Below, piece after piece: positions 1-11,582 of a stretch of DNA of 64,000 nucleotides; the first letter of the stretch is position 1, and each line of letters starts with the position of its first letter. Source of the stretch: Massariosphaeria phaeospora (lineage: Eukaryota; Ascomycota; Dothideomycetes; Pleosporales); NCBI GenBank assembly GCA_011032825.1, contig JAADJZ010000008.1:372001-436000 (forward strand). The letters run 5' to 3'. Both the position numbers and the translations under genes were made by a program. The notes below the pieces were generated by a model that did no database searches, was not told where the DNA came from, and worked only from the letters and a program-made list of their open reading frames with translations.

Positions 1-820
1 AAAGTACGTAGCTATACTTTAAAGCAATTTAACATAATTTACGCGTTAATAGAAACTAGCTTTAATATAATAAACTAAAAACTTTATAAATTGCTTTAGT
101 TGTAGAACTTTAGTAAATTTCAAAGCTAATACATAGCGCTTAGGTAAGCTTCGCACTTTTTTAGATAAACTTCGTAAGCTTGCTAGCTTAGTATATTAAC
201 AATATATTACTTGTAGCTACAAACGCTTTAGGCTTTTGATAAAGTACTAATAGCTACCTAGCAAGAAGTATATAAAGTTGCTTTGCTTTTGTTGTAAATA
301 GATTTTATTAGATTTATTATATTTTTTATCTAGAACTTGCTATCTTTAGCGATTTTCTTTTACGAAAATTGCGTAAGCGCAAGTATATTTAGCATAGTAG
401 TACAATAGAGTATAGTAAAGTAGTAGCTTAAGTAGCTGCAAAAGCTTTAGTAGCTGCTAAGTAGTTAAAAAAACTTGTAGTAGTAGTAATTAAAAAAAAG
501 TTTAACTAGCTTTACGGCGCTGTAGAAACTATAAAAAAAACTAAACACAATGCGCAAACGTGCAAAAAAAATACAAAAGCATTTTTTAAATTAAATGTAA
601 GCACGACGTACGTAAGCTCTTTGTTTAATAGCAATAAAATTAAAAATGCGTAGTATAAGTTAGTGCTGCTAAGCATTTTTAATCTACTTAGTAAGTTAAC
701 TTGCTTAGTACTAGAATACGTTACAAGAAAGCGTATTTAGCTAATAAATTTAAAACTGTAGCTAAACATTTGCATTAGAAGAATAGGCTTACGCGTAGCG
801 CAAGCAATCTCGCAAGATTT
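1..820. repeat. AT-rich RIP-like repeat relic at the left edge
   Basis: This stretch is very AT-rich, dense in TA steps (tagta, ttaaa), and has stops in all frames, in sharp contrast with the GC-balanced DNA after about 1080. That composition is what RIP leaves on old transposon copies in Pezizomycotina. No domain can be read on either strand, so I cannot name the parent element. It may extend beyond the window. Confidence 0.6.
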
Positions 821-1229
821 TTCAAAGAAACTTTGAGCCTAGGTAGTGCGTAATAGATCTAACGCACAGCAGTAGATATTCTGTTCCGCAAGAAGCTAGA
901 CGCGGGAGCAGCCGAGAATGTTGATAAGGCGAGAAGCTAGGCAGGGGTATGCTACTGCAACACCTGTAATTGGCTGTTAATCCGGGTGAGAGCTTATTAA
1001 TTGAAGTATATATCTTAGGGCACTCGAAGGCCTCGATCAAGAGCGCTGCGCAGCGCTTCACAATTACGTTGTTGGACTAGGCTGGACCCAGCTAGGTCTC
1101 AGTCTCGACACTCTCGACAAACGAACACGGTGGGAATGCCACGGCGGCGATGCAGCTCTTGCAAGCGTTTCCGAACGTCTCGACGCCTCAGTCGTCTGAT
1201 TCCTGAAGGCGGCTTGGAATGGGTTCGCA
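821..1229. other. Transition zone without a gene
   Basis: Base composition returns to normal between about 800 and 1080. Only short chance reading frames are present. The last 150 bases are the presumed 5' region of the gene that starts at 1230. Confidence 0.5.
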
Positions 1230-2300
1230 ATGGAAATGGCAACTCAGCCGCACCTCTTCCATCGGTATCTTGCCCGCTTGTGCGCGCCAGATAAGCTTTG
1301 GCAGAACGCTAACGACGCCAAAGACGAAGACGAAGACGAGTCGAACAAGCGCTTTATCAGTCTATACATGGCAAACTGGGCTTTAGGCTCGGCTCATCCC
1401 CTTGGACTAGTTCTGGATCAAGAAGCCGGTACGGCTATACAGCACATGTCCATTCATGATACGAGTATCACTATGAACGGCCGACAGATCTGGCTCCCTC
1501 TTAACATGCTGCTCGATGGTTCCATCGACATGATAGACCAAGGCAAAGTCCTCGCCGTTGGTGAATCTTACGATGGTGAACAAGAGCGCACGGAGCCCTG
1601 GATCATGCCTTCGTACACCCAACAGGACCTCGATGACACCCTCCAGGCATTCCGGCACCTGATCGACACAATCCACGCTAGGATGCCATCTCGACCGCAG
1701 AACTCCGAGGAGGGTCTGCTTGACTTCGTGACTGGTGGTCTTCCTCAAAGTCTGTCCTCCAGTAGCTTCGCCTACCAGTTCCTTGTACAATCGCCCAGAC
1801 CCTCCTTCACCAACATCGCACCTGGCCTACGCATTGCCCGACACCAACCATCCGCCCCAGTATCAGTGCGATTGGAGTCCACCAAGCTCTACCCACTTCT
1901 GCTCTTCTCAAGCTCGCATCCCGCCCACCAAAAAACCCGTCGCGCGCCCCGGGGCAAAGAAATACCCATCTCGCTCTTTCCCCGCGGCTTCGACGCTGTC
2001 TCAACCTACCCGGCCGGCCTCTACCTCACAGAAACCGAACCTCATCGCACCCATCCCTTCGAGGATGCTTGTAAACTTGTCCTCCCGTTTCCCCTAGGGG
2101 CCAACGCTTTTGCGCGAACCAGCGACGGCGCACTAGTAGGTGAGAGCGTGCGCGGCGCGGGGGAGAACGCTGCAGCTAAGATCGAGCCCAGAAGTACGGA
2201 GCTCTACCAGCTGGGGTTCAATCACTTCATTGCGGCGCATGACGTGCAGCTCAAGCATGTGCTGTGGAAGTGGGTGGAGATGGTTGAGGAGGGGGATTGA
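1230..2300 (+). CDS. Uncharacterised 356-residue protein, single exon
   Basis: An uninterrupted 356-codon frame from ATG 1230 to TGA. I do not recognise a family. The N-terminal third contains an acidic run (around residues 28-37, DAKDEDEDES). The middle (about 50-190) looks globular with ordinary hydrophobic spacing, and a Ser/Pro-rich stretch lies around 180-240. There is no signal peptide or membrane segment. Codon usage looks coding, and the frame is longer than chance allows. An upstream exon is possible because the ATG context is weak. The gene borders the AT-rich relic on its left, a common setting for lineage-specific fungal genes. Confidence 0.6.
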   Translation: MEMATQPHLFHRYLARLCAPDKLWQNANDAKDEDEDESNKRFISLYMANWALGSAHPLGLVLDQEAGTAIQHMSIHDTSITMNGRQIWLPLNMLLDGSIDMIDQGKVLAVGESYDGEQERTEPWIMPSYTQQDLDDTLQAFRHLIDTIHARMPSRPQNSEEGLLDFVTGGLPQSLSSSSFAYQFLVQSPRPSFTNIAPGLRIARHQPSAPVSVRLESTKLYPLLLFSSSHPAHQKTRRAPRGKEIPISLFPRGFDAVSTYPAGLYLTETEPHRTHPFEDACKLVLPFPLGANAFARTSDGALVGESVRGAGENAAAKIEPRSTELYQLGFNHFIAAHDVQLKHVLWKWVEMVEEGD

Positions 2301-2531
2301 GAGGTTGATGCTGATGGGGTTGTGGGAGGGGTAGAGAAGTGGAGGGAGGCAGATACGGAGGAGGGTTGGTGTGACTATCAACTGCTAATGAGCTGGTGAA
2401 TGGACCTCGGATTTAAGAAATCCGCAGAATGAATGAGATTGGGAATCGTGACAGCGATCTGTTCGTTCGCTCACTACTTCCCAGTGGTGGTAATCAGCCG
2501 TCTTCCCAGCCTTTCCGATGGCTTCGGCCCT

Positions 2532-3872
2532 CTAGAAATCCATAGGCTCACCTGGCAGCTTCGTCAGCCAACCATCCACGTCCTCGTTCACGGTCTTCCT
2601 GATCGTGCACTTGTTAGCAACATCGATTGTTTGGCTCTTCTGCTTTCCGCATTCGGCGCTGAAGCAGCCATTATCGTCCATGGCGCGCTGCAGCGCATCG
2701 CCTTTCCAGCCAAATACGTAATCACCATGTTGTCCGTAACCCGTGTTATCGCCCGTGCTTAGGTGAAATGGCTGCGAGCCGTCAGATGGCCACTCGGCCT
2801 TGTTATTGAAGCCGGTCGTGTCCCAAACAATCTGGGGAGGTAAGCGGATGCAATAGGATTAGGAAACGGGCGATTTATAAGCGACATACTTCGAGCATCA
2901 GCTGCGGGATCTTGACGGGGTGGGTCGAGGGGCAATTTCCTGTGGAAAGGAAGTTCGCGGGCCCCGCTGTGGGATATGCGACGTGGTCTTTGTGATTGGG
3001 CGAATCGAGATCTTTTCCGTTCCAGCATCTACAGAAGCATCAGTACTCTATCCAGCTTCGCATGAGTAGACGTTGGGAACATACGTGGGATAGAGGACGT
3101 TAGACCGAATGCCACCGAGACATGGCTGCGTCGGGAATGTCTCGGTATCCAACTTAGCATCTGAGCACGGCGCTGCGTTATCTCCGCCGAAGTTGGGACC
3201 CGAGTAGCAGCGGAAGCAGCTCTGCATCTTGTACTTCTTTTGGCGATTCGCTGGGTCGCCGACGAGCATGCGGAAACCCTTGTTACAGTGAGAAACGGTC
3301 TTTCAGCTGACAGAGGGAGGATGTAAGGAGCAGCTTACCGGCTTGAAAGCAGTGACGGTGTTCTTCTTTGGCGCGATATAATACACCACCATCCCGCCCC
3401 TGGTTTGCGTGGTGAATTTGTCATTGAATAGAAGCCTATCGCTTCGTCAACATCTCATAACGCACATCGAGATGGAACTCATGCTCGCTTACCTGTTTGG
3501 TACCTGTGGCACACGTTTGTAGGTGCCATTTCGTGCCTTGAAGTACACGTTCGCAGTCCAGTAATTCGACAAGTCATCAGCTGGTCCGCAGGTAGTGCAT
3601 GTAGCAAGCTTAGAGATGTCGGTGCTCGGCATAGACGCATTGAAAGCGTTGCCTCCGACTGAAAGCGGTCGTTAGCAATACTCCAGTTAAGTTTTTGCAC
3701 CTCTTAGTTACTTGCCGATTTGATGAGTATGAGGAGTGCCGAGCACCCCTGGGTTTACGAGCGGATCGAGGCGCTCAACGGTGATCTGGGAGCATCCAAA
3801 TCGGAGATGATTGAGACCTTGTAGGCTTTGGCCATGCGCGGCGGCAGCGAAAAGGAGTCCTGCCCACAGCAT
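2532..3872 (-). CDS. Secreted DUF1996 protein, paralog A (six exons, one GC-AG intron)
   Basis: Model: complement of 2532-2831, 2890-3028, 3085-3278, 3339-3435, 3493-3658, 3716-3872 (1053 nt, 350 residues), closing in frame. The start at 3872 gives a hydrophobic signal peptide ([16 protein letters not shown]). The mature N-terminus has the DUF1996 signature: [19 protein letters not shown], then HTHQIVGGNAF. Further hallmarks are [42 protein letters not shown] and [14 protein letters not shown]1996 proteins are extracellular fungal proteins of unknown function, sometimes linked to WSC domains; none is visible here. The first intron has a GC donor (G^GCAAGT) with a GCTAAC branch site and CAG acceptor; reading it this way restores the conserved QIVGGN. 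An inverted paralog lies at 7416-8688. Confidence 0.9.
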
Positions 3873-5540
3873 TGTTGTTGATATTTCTCACTGGTTTGTC
3901 AAAGTTTGATCGTTGGGACTCGAGATAGAGGATTATTTTCAAGCCTTCCTCCATGGATATAGGTAATAAAAATCGTGGCATAGACATGGCCGCCCAAGAA
4001 CGTGTTCCGTGATGCAAGCACCGGTAGTTCTCAGCTCGTGCTGCCGTACTAGGGTCTGAGAGACGAGCAATCTACGTTAATTAACCCAACGCTGCATGCG
4101 ACCAACGACCCCATGAGGTGTGCGATGCCCAGATCAAGTCATCGTCAAGACCCTCGGAATGATCCCACCGCTACACCTTGTGTGTTACAGTTTCCTGTTG
4201 TCGCAATGCCGCTGCAATAAGGGCATTCGCGGCTCTTGTGGCGAGGTTCGCACAGGGCCAACGCCCGATGTGAAGTCCAAACTGCACGTGTCGCAATACG
4301 TTTCAGACGATAAGAAGGAGCTCATTGATGGTTGCATATGCAAACCGTGCGGTGAAAGGGTGTGCGGAGACCAAGACTAAGGCGGAGAAAGAAGTTGATA
4401 CCATGTTCCTCAATGTCAACCAAAACATAGGCCTCAATCTTTGGAACTGGTGCTATGAGATGATCCTCATCGGGCCCGTGCCCACGCACTCGAATTGGCT
4501 GCAGTGCTGCGGGGTGCATGGTCCTGCGCGACAGTCGTGTTTATATGATGCGACCGCGAACCACACACTCATGGTGATGGTCAGCACCTGGGCACTCGCC
4601 GCACACAGGCGGTAATGGGCGCTTCTCTGAGTTCCTCAATATGACCAGACTGTACGATCTTGATAATGGTAAAGACGACGCCTACACTCGCGTTGTTGAT
4701 GATGCGGCGCTGAAGGATTTTGTGCGTGTGTAAAGGAAACAAAATTGAAAAAGCTCGCCCAGGGCTTCCCAACTGACAAGAAAAAAACCTTGTAAGTTGA
4801 ACTGTGCCGGCCAAGGCACATCGGCAGTGATCCGGGTTTTCCATGAGCCTGGAACAATCCGGCGGTCTTCACTCTCGCATTGAGTCTTCCAACGTGAAGG
4901 TAGCCGACGACAACGTTCTTCGGCAGTTTTCTCTAGTACTCACTCGGACGAGTAGAAAATTTCTATGGCACTCTGTTCTAGAAAAGGCGCTGGGCACGCG
5001 CGGATCAGCGTCATAGCAAGCGAACTTCTCGAGGCCGATCAGATGGCCCACGTTGATAGCTGACCGAGGCTGTGAACGATAGCTATTTTCGGCTCAAGTT
5101 ATGGGAGACTCCATTGGTGATTTGGTGATTTTACCAGTAGTCGCTTGAGTGTCGGAGAGGACGCGGGCTTAGGTAACTTGCACACCATCAAGCGCAATCA
5201 GTACGGATGAATAGTCATGAAGACCTTATCAAGTATTTCAGCCATCGGTAACCCGTATTTCTCGCAAGATATGCAGTAAGGAAGTAACAATGGATAAATG
5301 CCGCCCTCGACCTATTCTCTTGATCTCGGTGATGACTTCACGAATACATCAGCCACGGCCCACGAGCGTTTGTTCGGGGTTGTGGGGAGAATATCGTTCC
5401 TTTATAAGTGATATCGGATCTGTACGGAATGCGGCGCTGCATCAAAACCGACCCACTGACTTGATGTCTATCTGTCCTCCTTAGCAGTATCTCGTTTTCC
5501 GTGCATAAGCAACCGCACCTTGATCTTTGGAAGCTGATTG
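3873..5540. other. Gap between paralog A and the DUF7730 gene
   Basis: About 1.7 kb with only short frames on both strands. One 86-codon plus-strand frame (4120-4380) has a Cys-rich tail but no signal peptide, no neighbour support and no family I recognise. I do not call a gene here. Confidence 0.4.
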
Positions 5541-6609
5541 CTACAAATCCCACAAAGTTATCTTTGTCGGTTTCGGTAACTCTGACTTGGCTTGAGATAG
5601 CTCATGCACTGTATGCATATGAACCCTAAAGGGCCACTGGCGCTGGGAAATGACGTCCTCTGGCTTCCACGTCAGTTTTATAGTAAAGTTGGGGACATCC
5701 ACAATTCCGAATATGTCAAAGAGCTTTTGGTGCCTCTGCTCCACAGCCTCCATTCCAGGTCCTATCTCCCAAGGCCGTTGTACTGAGGCAGGCACCGTAT
5801 TGTTAAGGTGCCAGAGCCAAATTTGGAGCTCTGGTAAGGATGGTATTTCCTGAAGGCCGTGCAAGGCTCGTTCTCATTCTCCCAACACGTCTTGCGAGCA
5901 GAAACCATCGGGCCAGTCGACGCGACCAGCTGTAATAACCAGGCCTCTTACACGCGTAAACCCATTCGGTGACGAAATGAGTCGGAAGCAATGGAGATCC
6001 ATGGCGGATGAGAGGACGAATGTTGTTGATGAGTAGAGTATCGGTAACGCTTCAGAGTACCTGGAGGCAAGCAATATATGAGCTTGAAGGACCTCTGCGT
6101 GTGGGGTCGAGGTGCACGTACATCTGACGGCAGCATAGCAGCAGAGCTAACGGCTTCTCCAGCTTCTCGCTTCCCGCTGTGGTCATCCGGTAAGGAAAGC
6201 AGTCGGCGTCGAGATCCTGCTCGTTGAAGTGAAAGGACCGTGTTCTGACGTCACATGGCGGCCGCCAACGCTCTAGCCTTGTATGCGGCGTCCGGAGAAC
6301 ATGTTCCCAGATCAAGAGTCGACAGTCCAAGTGTAGTTGCTCGAGTAAGGAGCCTAGACCCTGGCGGCGGGGGCCTGCGTGGGGCAACGCCCGGCGGTCT
6401 GGCTGATTTGCAGCTTGACGAGGCTGCTCGTTGACAGCTACAGCCTTGGCTTCTTTGATCGCTAGTCTGTCCTCACTAGAGATCCTTTTTGGTCTGCGAC
6501 ACATGGTGAGCGCCGAATCGTTGGGAGAGGTGCAGGCGTGGTCCGTGAGGCTCATCGGTACAAAGGTAGCGAGACCAGACAGGAGGTGGGGTGCCAAGCA
6601 CTTACTCAT
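5541..6609 (-). pseudogene. DUF7730-type F-box-like protein, with an in-frame TGA or a 39-bp intron
   Basis: Exons: complement of 5541-6060 and 6122-6609. The intron 6061-6121 has donor GTACGT and acceptor CTCCAG, and joins CCRQM to YSEALPILYSS. That is the hallmark of the fungal DUF7730 family: a Leu-rich F-box-like start (LLEQLHLDCRLLIWEHVL), then a cysteine before RQMYSEAL and ILYSSTTF. Downstream the frame meets a TGA at about 5874-5876, yet the same frame continues with clearly coding sequence (LHGLQEIPSLPELQIW) to 5541. Either the gene carries a nonsense mutation, or a 39-bp phase-0 intron (GTGTTG to TTCAG) removes the TGA; 39 bp would be unusually short. Function in this family is unknown. 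The ATG at 6609 is the first in frame. Confidence 0.65.
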
Positions 6610-7415
6610 TCCAAGGCCACAGAGCTGCCTTCATCAACAACAGAAAAGCGGCTTCTTGAAGCTGGCTTCCATTAGAGTATCCCGCCACATGTTTTACATG
6701 AAGCGGTCTCGAACTCTCACGAACCCAAACCTAAACGCGCGGACATAACATATAACCAAATACTCCGAACAACGCTCACGGCGGCAGCATATCCTTGATC
6801 AGTTCCCAACCAGACTTTCTTTGAATCCGGCCATTCTGATACAAAATACATAAGAGTTCAATATGAGCACCGTTTGACACACACGCCAACACCCTCTGTC
6901 AGGATGACTAATCTGTTGGCCCGACCCTCAAGGCAGGTGCCCTCTTTCCCACGTTCCCTACCCCGAGTTTGCCTGCAAGCTCCCTCAGACTATAATATCA
7001 ACGCCAATCGGGCTGCCGGCTACCCGCCGGGCTTAATATCGGTGATGCACTTGCTTGAATGCTTAAATTAATTGCTGCAGCATAAATCCCGGCAGATGCT
7101 ACGATACACCGAGTCCCCCTGTACGCTACTGGTCTACTTGTGCCGTGGGGACGACTCCCGTAAACGGCATCATACTGCTATGCATGGGATCCGTCCAGAG
7201 CGGTGCCATTGTTAAGCCTGTCTCAACAACATGGACGAATCACAGTCGCTCCGTCACTGTACACCATACTTGCGTGTTACGCTCATGGCTAGCGACATAA
7301 GGCCGTGTATATTGAAAAGCTCAACACTGTCCAGGTACCTCGATAAAGGCCATGACGCCTCCGGTTTGTGTTCTTTGCTCCATTCTCGACATCACTATCA
7401 CACAACAAATTCACC
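6610..7415. other. Intergenic, no supportable gene
   Basis: Divergent 5' regions of the DUF7730 gene and the plus-strand DUF1996 gene. Only short frames are seen. Confidence 0.4.
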
Positions 7416-8688
7416 ATGCAGTGGACATCTCTTGCAAAGCTAGCGCTCGTGGCACCCAGTTACGCCCTGATTCGATTCGGATGCTCTCAGCTTGTTGTTG
7501 ACCGTCTGGATCCTCTCGTCAATCCCGGCTCCAACCCATCTCCCCATTTGCATCAAATAATCGGAGGGAATTCGTTCGTTCCCGATATGACGCCAGCGAA
7601 CCATGATCCTGCCAAACTTTCGACCTGCACAACATGCCAACCCTCCGAGGTACAAGCTGGAATGTCAAGGCAGTATCGCAAGCTAAATTTAGATTGAAGG
7701 ACTTCAGCAACTACTGGACGGCTGCTCTATACTTCCGTTCGCGAAACGGCACATTCAAGCGCGTGCCTCAAAAGGGCAACGTCGGTTTTGAGGGACAGAA
7801 CGGAGGAATGACGGTCTACTATATGCAGAACCAGCTTGCCGATTACCAGCAGAAAGCTAAAGTCAAGGCCTTCCAGCCAGTGTGTCTATCGGTCTTATTT
7901 GAATTGGGTCACGGACTAAGGGTGCACAGGGATTTCGAATGCTCATTGGGGACCCAACAGCTGGCACAAAGCAGGCCGCTGATAGATACCCTCAACTCAC
8001 TTATACATGCCTCCAAGATATGAACACTCGATTCCCGGAGACGAAGGCTTTTCCCGCGAAGCCTTGTCCGGCCGGCATCATGGTGAATCTCAGGTTTCCC
8101 ACGTAGGTCGTCCTTCAATGCAAACACAGTAGATCACCATTGACACATGGCAGATGCTGGGACGGCACTAATCTTGATTCGCCCGACCATATATCTCACA
8201 TGTCATACCCCGTGAACGGTACTTTCGAATCGCAAGGCCCCTGCCCCGCCTCCCATCCCGTTCGTATGCCGCAAATCCTGTACGAGGTCATCTTTGAGAC
8301 GAAAACCTTCAACAATCAAGCTGATTGGCCAACTGACGGCAGTCAGCCGTTCGTCTGGTCGTTTGGTGATACGTGAGTGTCTCAATCTTAGCATAACGAG
8401 TAGAAGTTAATTGCGCGACAGCACCGGATACGGAAACCATGGAGATTATGTCTTTGGCTGGAAGGACGACTCGCTCCAGAAGATCATGGACGATGCTTGC
8501 TACGTCAACTGCGCTTCGATGAAGACTCAGACTGTCCAGGCCATGAACGCTTGTTCGATCAAGGGCAAGGTTAACGAGGAAATTGGTGACAATACTTGTG
8601 AGTGACATACTACGGTGCATGTTCATGACAAAGAACTAACTTGTCCGTAGGGCTTTCTACGCTTCCGGGAGCGCCAATGGCCAAATAG
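7416..8688 (+). CDS. Secreted DUF1996 protein, paralog B (six exons)
   Basis: Model: 7416-7649, 7700-7879, 7930-8102, 8154-8372, 8422-8597, 8651-8688 (1020 nt, 339 residues), closing in frame. The N-terminus (MQWTSLAKLALVAPSYA) is a signal peptide, followed by [21 protein letters not shown] and HLHQIIGGNSF, the DUF1996 signature. Later blocks match paralog [54 protein letters not shown]. The first intron needs an AAG acceptor (7697-7699) to keep frame; the nearer TAG at 7690-7692 would shift it. Introns before GFRM and before CW are at the same sites as in paralog A; the others differ. The function of DUF1996 is not known; an extracellular role is inferred from the signal peptide. Confidence 0.88.
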
Positions 8689-8921
8689 AATACATGCTTC
8701 TTGCAGTATTGTGTGTATTGGGGGACTCTGCTCGGTACGCACGTCCAAGGTGTGTCAATGGTAGATTTATATTCGCTTCAGGCATCTTGCAATTTACTTT
8801 AGACTGTCAAGTTGATGATCAGCATGACCGTGTTCAATCGCGAAATCATCCTAATCAGCAAATTTGCAGTTTTCTTTCCGGACCTTCGCTGCCCAATTTT
8901 CAGATTTAATTTCGATATACA

Positions 8922-8929
8922 TCCATGAT
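8922..8929. repeat. Left 8-bp target-site duplication of the hAT element
   Basis: TCCATGAT directly precedes the left inverted repeat and recurs exactly at 12024-12031. Eight base pairs is the diagnostic length for hAT insertions. Confidence 0.95.
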
Positions 8930-8951
8930 CAGACTTGTCAACAATCCGTCC
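8930..8951 (+). repeat. Left terminal inverted repeat of the hAT element
   Basis: Twenty-two bases identical to the reverse complement of 12002-12023; the two ends diverge just inside. Confidence 0.95.
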
Positions 8952-9074
8952 AATCCAATCCGGGTCCCCGGATTGAATGGATTGACAAGAAATCTCTCCT
9001 GGATTGGCTTGAATGGATTGTTTAGGGATTTGGGGGGTGGACGGATTGATAGATTGGATGGATTGATTAGTAAG

Positions 9075-11582
9075 CTAACTATTGGTGAATTGCCCAATAT
9101 ATTCGTCGATCTTATGGATAGTGATATCGTACGTGTTCGTAGGTTTGTAAGGCGTTTTGAAGCGCTCAATCCCAAGGCGTTTCCAGGATCGGAGGCTCTG
9201 TAAAGCGGATAGTAAATCTGGCCTCATATTGAGTCTCCGTACGCCTAAAAGATCAGCCAATTCACTAAAAGTCCTCTCACAATTGGCTGCTGAGGCTAGG
9301 ATACTCAATATATTCATAGCAAACCGCGCCAAAACAGGGTATTAATGCTCCTTTGACAACTAGTAGGCAATTGGCAGCTAAGCAAGCTTGTAGGCTAGAT
9401 TAATTGGTTTCTCTGCGCTCCAGAGCTCATACTCGTTAGTAATCTCCTCCGCAATCTCCGCCTCTCTCATAGAGGCTAGCATAAACTCAGTACAGTTAAC
9501 GGCGTAGTCAAAACGTTGCCGCTTAGCAGGCGGCGGCGTAGCTGGATCAGCGGCGGCGATTTTAGATGCTAGCTTAGCGCCCGCCCAAAGTGATTGAAAA
9601 CTTTTGTTGTTTGCCTCTAGCTACCCCTTGCGGGGATAGAGGCTATCTACGTCATCGTACTCAGCGGGTACTCGCCAGGCAGTATCGATGAAGTTTTTGT
9701 ACGCTAGGTAGAGGCGTAGGGCACAGTAATACGCTAGGGCGTCTTTGAATTTGGCGTAGTAGTTTTCTAGCTTACTAATGGCGAGATTGAGGTTTGTTTT
9801 GACGTGATCCTCAGGCGCGTCAGGATCGTTGTAATCCACTGCCTCTACGCGATCCTGTTGAGCCTGTAGCGTAGCAAGAAGCTACTCAAACGTAGGGATA
9901 ACCTTCCAAATCGCGCCGTAGCGACTAGCCTTGCCTCGACCTTCGAGCCAGCTAGTCGCCTCCTTGAAAGGCTTAAGCAACTCGATATACTCAGTAATAG
10001 TAGCCTAGTCTTTGCCAGTAAGCCCTTCCTCACGTATATACAGGCGTGGCTGGCTAGCCTCCGAAGGGCGAGCTCCCGCCCGAGATCGCTGTCGGTTTGC
10101 GGAGCGGTTGCTCTCGCCGATTTTGTAGCCCATATAATCGTCCAGAGGCACCCTGAGGTCGACGGCGCGCTCAAACGTATCGTAGTAAGAGTTCTAGCGA
10201 GTTTTGACTGGCTTTTTGAGTTCTCTTGGCGTAAAGTTCGTGAGATTTAGCGACGTTGCCTCATCTCGCTGGTATCCCTCCAAAAGCTCGCGCGCCTGCG
10301 GCGTACAGATTGAGGCGATGACGTCAAACAGTACGCCTAGCGGGCCAGCTTTGCGCCACTCGTTCATGTACTGTTCCTTTGCCTAGGGCGAGTTAGCAGG
10401 TGCTGCGCGAGAGACGGCGGCAGGAAAGAAAAAGGCAATACGTACTACTAAATTCTCCTGCGAGTTCTCAAACGCGTCGCGATCCTGGCCAAAGATAACG
10501 TTTTAGGCAGCGAGATTGAGTATATGGCAGCTGCAGCGCAATCTCCGGTGGCTCGGGTTGAAGCCGTACTCCTCTGCTAGCTCGTTAACGGCAGTATCGT
10601 TGTTTGTCGCGTTATCAAGCACAAAGTAACCTAAGGCTTCTTTTCGTATATGAAACTGGTGGAGAGTTGAGCTCACGATTGCTGCGATATTTAAACCGGA
10701 GTGGTCGCCCGATAGCGTCGGCAGGCCAAGGAAGTAATCTACTTGTTGACCCGCTGCGTTCAAGTGGTGTACGCAGATTCTGGTGATAGCGCGTTTGCCG
10801 CCGTATGAGGTCCAGTTGTCAAAGGATACGTGTATAGCGGATTTGGCTGCCTTTATGTAGCTCACGACGGCGGGTAGGTAGGCGTTGTATTCATCTATAA
10901 TGTGCGACTGGAGAGTGTTGTGGCTGCTCCACAAAACGCGCTCAGCGAGCGGATTAGCAGCCTTGATCATATCTCGAAAGGCAGGCACCTCTACAACGCG
11001 CAGAGCTTGGTTATCGGCGGCCACCCACTCGATGAGCGCCTGCTAAAAAGCGGGCGCCGAAAAGGTATCGGCGACGGCGTTTGCTACCTCTTGACTCACA
11101 TCAACGCCCTGTCGCTGTAGGGCGGAGATGATAGATGCCTCCTTCTTGAACCGAATTGGGCCATCTTTGCTGACTCCGTGGCCAGGTCGCCGCGCCTCGA
11201 GGTGCCGATGGATAGCAGAGGTTGAAGTTGCCACTTTAAACAACCCGTTTTGCTTGTGTATATGGCAGTATTTGCACAGCCAATACAGCGCCTTATGCTT
11301 GCGATGGTATACGCGCTAGCCGTATTAAAAAACCTAGCTTGTTAAGGCACGTTTAGCAGCGTATTGAGGCTTCTGTAAATTAGGTACGCGCGACCAAACA
11401 AGGCCTTCATAGTCCTCATCATCATCGGCGGAGGCAGAGACAGCGAGAGGATCGAGATCGAGTGGCGCGTCAGATGTTGACTGTGCATCGGTTGCCTGGT
11501 ACGAGGAAGCTGCGCCGGCGGCGTTTTGCGTGGACTGGGAGTCAAGGACCCGCTCAAATACTTCATTAAGCTGCCGATTCAT
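9075..11582 (-). pseudogene. hAT transposase, one frame broken by about thirteen nonsense codons
   Basis: A single frame of 836 codons with no indel that I can find. Order: a Ser/Asp-rich N-terminus; a BED-type zinc finger (GxRVYHRKHKALYWLCKYCHIH, ending AIHRHLEAR) at about 11220-11330; the catalytic RNase H-like core (SFDNWTSYGGKRAI, FVLDNATNNDTAV, CSCHILNL) at about 10510-10880; and the hAT C-terminal dimerisation region (LSILASAANCERTFSELADLLG) at about 9200-9330. I count ten TAG and three TAA stops and no TGA, each where family logic wants Trp or Gln. That fits CpA-to-TpA change on one strand or the other, the preferred RIP context. The protein would have cut and pasted the element; this copy cannot make it. 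Confidence 0.92.

Noticed and set aside
4120..4615. Two overlapping Cys-containing plus-strand frames (86 and 96 codons)
   Set aside because: No signal peptide, no conserved pattern I know, and no clean start or splice site; could be noise.
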